NCBI GenBank assembly: GCA_041495845.1
Contig: JBGQDM010000131.1
Location: 1-7,550 of the forward strand
DNA: 7,550 nucleotides
Source: JBGQDM01 sp041495845
GTDB taxonomy: Bacteria; Acidobacteriota; Terriglobia; Terriglobales; Acidobacteriaceae
Reading direction: 5' to 3'
The number at the start of each line of letters is the position of its first letter. Position 1 is the stretch's first letter. Shown here one piece after another: positions 6,186-7,550 of the stretch. The notes beneath the pieces are model-generated. The model saw nothing but the letters and a program-made list of their open reading frames with translations, made no database searches and was not told the DNA's origin. A program made the translations under genes and the position numbers.

Positions 6186-6199
6186 TGCAAGAACTTGCA
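6186..6199. promoter_or_regulatory. Dyad site 3: TGCAAG-N2-CTTGCA
   Basis: Perfect 6+6 inverted repeat with a 2-base centre, ending 26 bases before the candidate lectin -35 box. The position suits an activator or an upstream-acting repressor of the lectin gene. No factor can be named. Confidence 0.35.
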
Positions 6200-6225
6200 T
6201 GAAATTAGTTCGGCTATTTTTCGTC

Positions 6226-6254
6226 TTGACACTACGTCGTGCGCAGCGCAGAAT
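6226..6254 (+). promoter_or_regulatory. Candidate sigma-70-type promoter of the lectin gene
   Basis: TTGACA (6226-6231, exact consensus) is followed after exactly 17 bases by CAGAAT (6249-6254, 4 of 6). Transcription would begin near 6261, leaving a leader of about 200 nt before the ATG at 6461. Confidence 0.5.
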
Positions 6255-6319
6255 CCTTTCCCAGCGTTCACTCTTCCCAGGGGAGTGACTGCTGCTCGGC
6301 GCGCTGGCGATCCTTTCCC
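6253..6319 (+). repeat. Direct repeat pair ATCCTTTCCC
   Basis: The 10-mer occurs at 6253-6262 and 6310-6319, with start points 57 bases apart. The copies flank the first stem structure of the lectin leader. The role is unknown. Confidence 0.4.
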
Positions 6320-6460
6320 CTAAGGCCGCCGGAAGCCCTTCGTTAACTTCCGAAAAGCAGCCAGTAATCCGCAATGGCGGCGGAATCCCGGGATGTGGGC
6401 CGGTCGAAAGCCGGTTCAAGATCACTGCGTGCAATCTGACCTGTTTAAGGACGAACTGAC
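6261..6460 (+). other. Structured 5' leader of the lectin gene (unassigned RNA element candidate)
   Basis: No gene is seen here; inverted repeats dominate. CCAGCG (6261-6266) pairs with CGCTGG (6302-6307) and encloses TCACTC/GAGTGA (6268-6273/6283-6288). Next, GCCGCC (6325-6330) pairs with GGCGGC (6376-6381) and encloses GGAAG/CTTCC (6331-6335/6347-6351). ATCCCGGGAT (6385-6394) is a perfect palindrome, and CCGG/CCGG (6400-6403/6411-6414) can form a small hairpin. AAGGA at 6447-6451 is the ribosome binding site, nine bases before the ATG. I looked for the conserved cores of c-di-GMP-I/GEMM, cobalamin and fluoride riboswitches and did not find them. It may be a regulatory leader or only GC-rich folding. 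Confidence 0.4.
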
Positions 6461-7550
6461 ATGAAGAACCCATCGTACCGTGGAAGTGTGTTGTTTGCCC
6501 TGGCTGGATTCCTCCTCCTGAGCGCGCTGCTCTCTGGTGTTGCCGGAGCACAAGTGTTCAATTTCGGCGCCGGTACTTTTACTACAGCCAACGTGTGCGC
6601 GAACAGCGCCACCCCCGCCGCCAGTTGTCAGATCTTGACCAACGGCTCGCCCAACCGCCCCAGAATCATTACCGGCGGGATTCTTCGACTCAACACCGCT
6701 ACCACCAACCAGCATGCGTCCGCTTGGTTTCGGGTAAAGCAGCCGTTGAATACCGGCTTCACCACCGCTTTTCAGTTCAATATTTCCAACACTGGCGCGT
6801 GCTCCGGGTGCGCCTTTCCCGCCGATGGAATGGCGCTGGTAATTCAGGGCGACGCTGCCGGCACCGGAGCCCTGGGTTATACCGGCAACGGCCAGAACAT
6901 TTCCTATGGGAATAACGATCTCTCCACTGCCAGCGGGGTGGGCCGCGCCATCCGCAACAGCCTGGCCGTCGAACTCGACACTTTCAAGAACGCTGACTAC
7001 GCCGACCCTAACGGAAATCATATCGCCGTCCAGAGCTGCGGCCCCAACAACGCCACCACCCTGAGCCCGAACAGCGCTGACCACAATTACCTCTGCGCGG
7101 ACGGCAAGTCCGCTCGGCTGGCCTTGCAGAGCTTACCCGCGGGCCTTTCTCTTTCCGACGGCAAGACCCACACCATCACTGTCAACTATCTTCCACCCGG
7201 GAATTGCACCACCAACTGCAATAATTTTTCAGTCTTCCTGGACAGCACGCTCATCCTCCAGACCACCCTGGACATCACCCAACAACTCCGCCTGGATACA
7301 AACGGCGGTGCCTATATTGGTTTCACCGCTGCTACCGGTTCCTCGGTACAGAATGACGACATTGTGAGTTGGTCCTTCAGCAAGTGGCCGCTGTCGCCAA
7401 TTACCATCATCCAACCACTCCAGGCCGGCACCACCAATTTCAGCTATACGAGCGACCTCACCGCCTCCACCGACTATTCGGGAAGCGGACTGCCGCCGAG
7501 CTCCTTTACGGGTGTCTTCCAGCAAGGCACAGTGCAGGCCATTACGGATC
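6461..7550 (+). CDS. Secreted L-type (legume-like) lectin domain protein, C-terminus beyond window
   Basis: The frame is open from ATG 6461 to the window end (363 codons plus one base), with AAGGA nine bases upstream. Residues 1-30 form a signal peptide (basic start, FALAGFLLLSALL core, likely cleavage after AGA). Residues about 31-307 look like a legume-type lectin jelly roll: TTAFQFNIS (101-109), PADGMALVI (120-128), LAVELDTFKNADYADPNGNH (168-187) with the Ca-site-like Glu171, Asp173, Asp182 and His187, and GAYIGFTAATG (283-293) followed by IVSWSF (301-306). Eight extra cysteines of the mature part (for example 46/56, 114/117, 193/212, 249/253) suggest disulfides. From about 310 a new region begins (Thr/Ser-rich, TTNFSYTSDLT) that runs out of the window. 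Bacterial members bind glycans at the surface or in biofilm matrix; the ligand is unknown. Confidence 0.88.
   Translation, partial: MKNPSYRGSVLFALAGFLLLSALLSGVAGAQVFNFGAGTFTTANVCANSATPAASCQILTNGSPNRPRIITGGILRLNTATTNQHASAWFRVKQPLNTGFTTAFQFNISNTGACSGCAFPADGMALVIQGDAAGTGALGYTGNGQNISYGNNDLSTASGVGRAIRNSLAVELDTFKNADYADPNGNHIAVQSCGPNNATTLSPNSADHNYLCADGKSARLALQSLPAGLSLSDGKTHTITVNYLPPGNCTTNCNNFSVFLDSTLILQTTLDITQQLRLDTNGGAYIGFTAATGSSVQNDDIVSWSFSKWPLSPITIIQPLQAGTTNFSYTSDLTASTDYSGSGLPPSSFTGVFQQGTVQAITD

Noticed and set aside
6111..6323. 70-codon plus-strand open frame (GTG start) in the intergenic region
   Set aside because: No ribosome binding site or recognisable pattern. It runs through the dyads, the candidate lectin promoter and the first leader stem.
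6385..6430. Possible c-di-GMP-I (GEMM) riboswitch suggested by GAAAG and CCGG repeats
   Set aside because: The expected GCAAAGCC-type core and its partner segments are absent, so I do not call this class.
6422..7084. 220-codon minus-strand open frame opposite the lectin gene
   Set aside because: Gly/Ala/Val-rich shadow of the lectin coding sequence, which has a signal peptide, a ribosome binding site and family motifs.

Overview
The window looks like a chromosomal segment of a high-GC, Gram-negative, respiring bacterium. An Acidobacteriota member is my best guess. The reasons are a cytochrome c maturation (System I) operon of unusual composition, a CcmH with the cysteine-rich CxCGC form, a carboxypeptidase-regulatory-like secreted/membrane protein inside that operon, and a secreted L-type lectin next door. 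The taxon is inferred from gene style only; no rRNA or other marker is present. I see no tRNA, rRNA, CRISPR array or insertion sequence.

Layout. The left edge (1-197, minus) is the N-terminus of a MoxR-type AAA+ ATPase, divergent from a 201-residue polytopic membrane protein of unknown function (314-919, plus). That gene converges on a five-gene minus-strand operon filling 943-6001. In transcription order it is ccmF (haem lyase core subunit, 671 aa), ccmH (156 aa), a 119-aa CcmI N-domain-like protein, a 430-aa signal-peptide/Ig-like/TM/helical-tail protein, and htpX (M48 membrane protease, 287 aa). The first four are translationally chained: ccmF-ccmH share one base (TGATG), ccmH-ccmI-like overlap as ATGA, and ccmI-like and the 430-aa gene overlap as TTGA with a TTG start. 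htpX follows after 64 bases with its own ribosome binding site. Upstream of ccmF there is 459 bp without a convincing gene (6002-6460), then a divergent, right-truncated gene for a secreted legume-type lectin (6461-7550, plus).

How it fits together. CcmF and CcmH handle haem ligation and apocytochrome thiol handling. The CcmI-like protein would serve as a membrane adaptor. The 430-aa protein may be an envelope partner whose C-terminal helical module resembles the one in the CcmI-like protein. HtpX could provide membrane-protein quality control. No ccmG (thioredoxin) lies in the operon, and ccmA-E are not in the window.

Most interesting structure. The 459-bp ccmF/lectin intergenic region holds three separate dyad-symmetric sites, a good candidate sigma-70 promoter facing each way, and a roughly 200-nt lectin leader with several nested inverted repeats that match no riboswitch class I could recognise. 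A perfect 9-bp GC hairpin sits at the very end of ccmF, 11 nt before the ccmH start codon.
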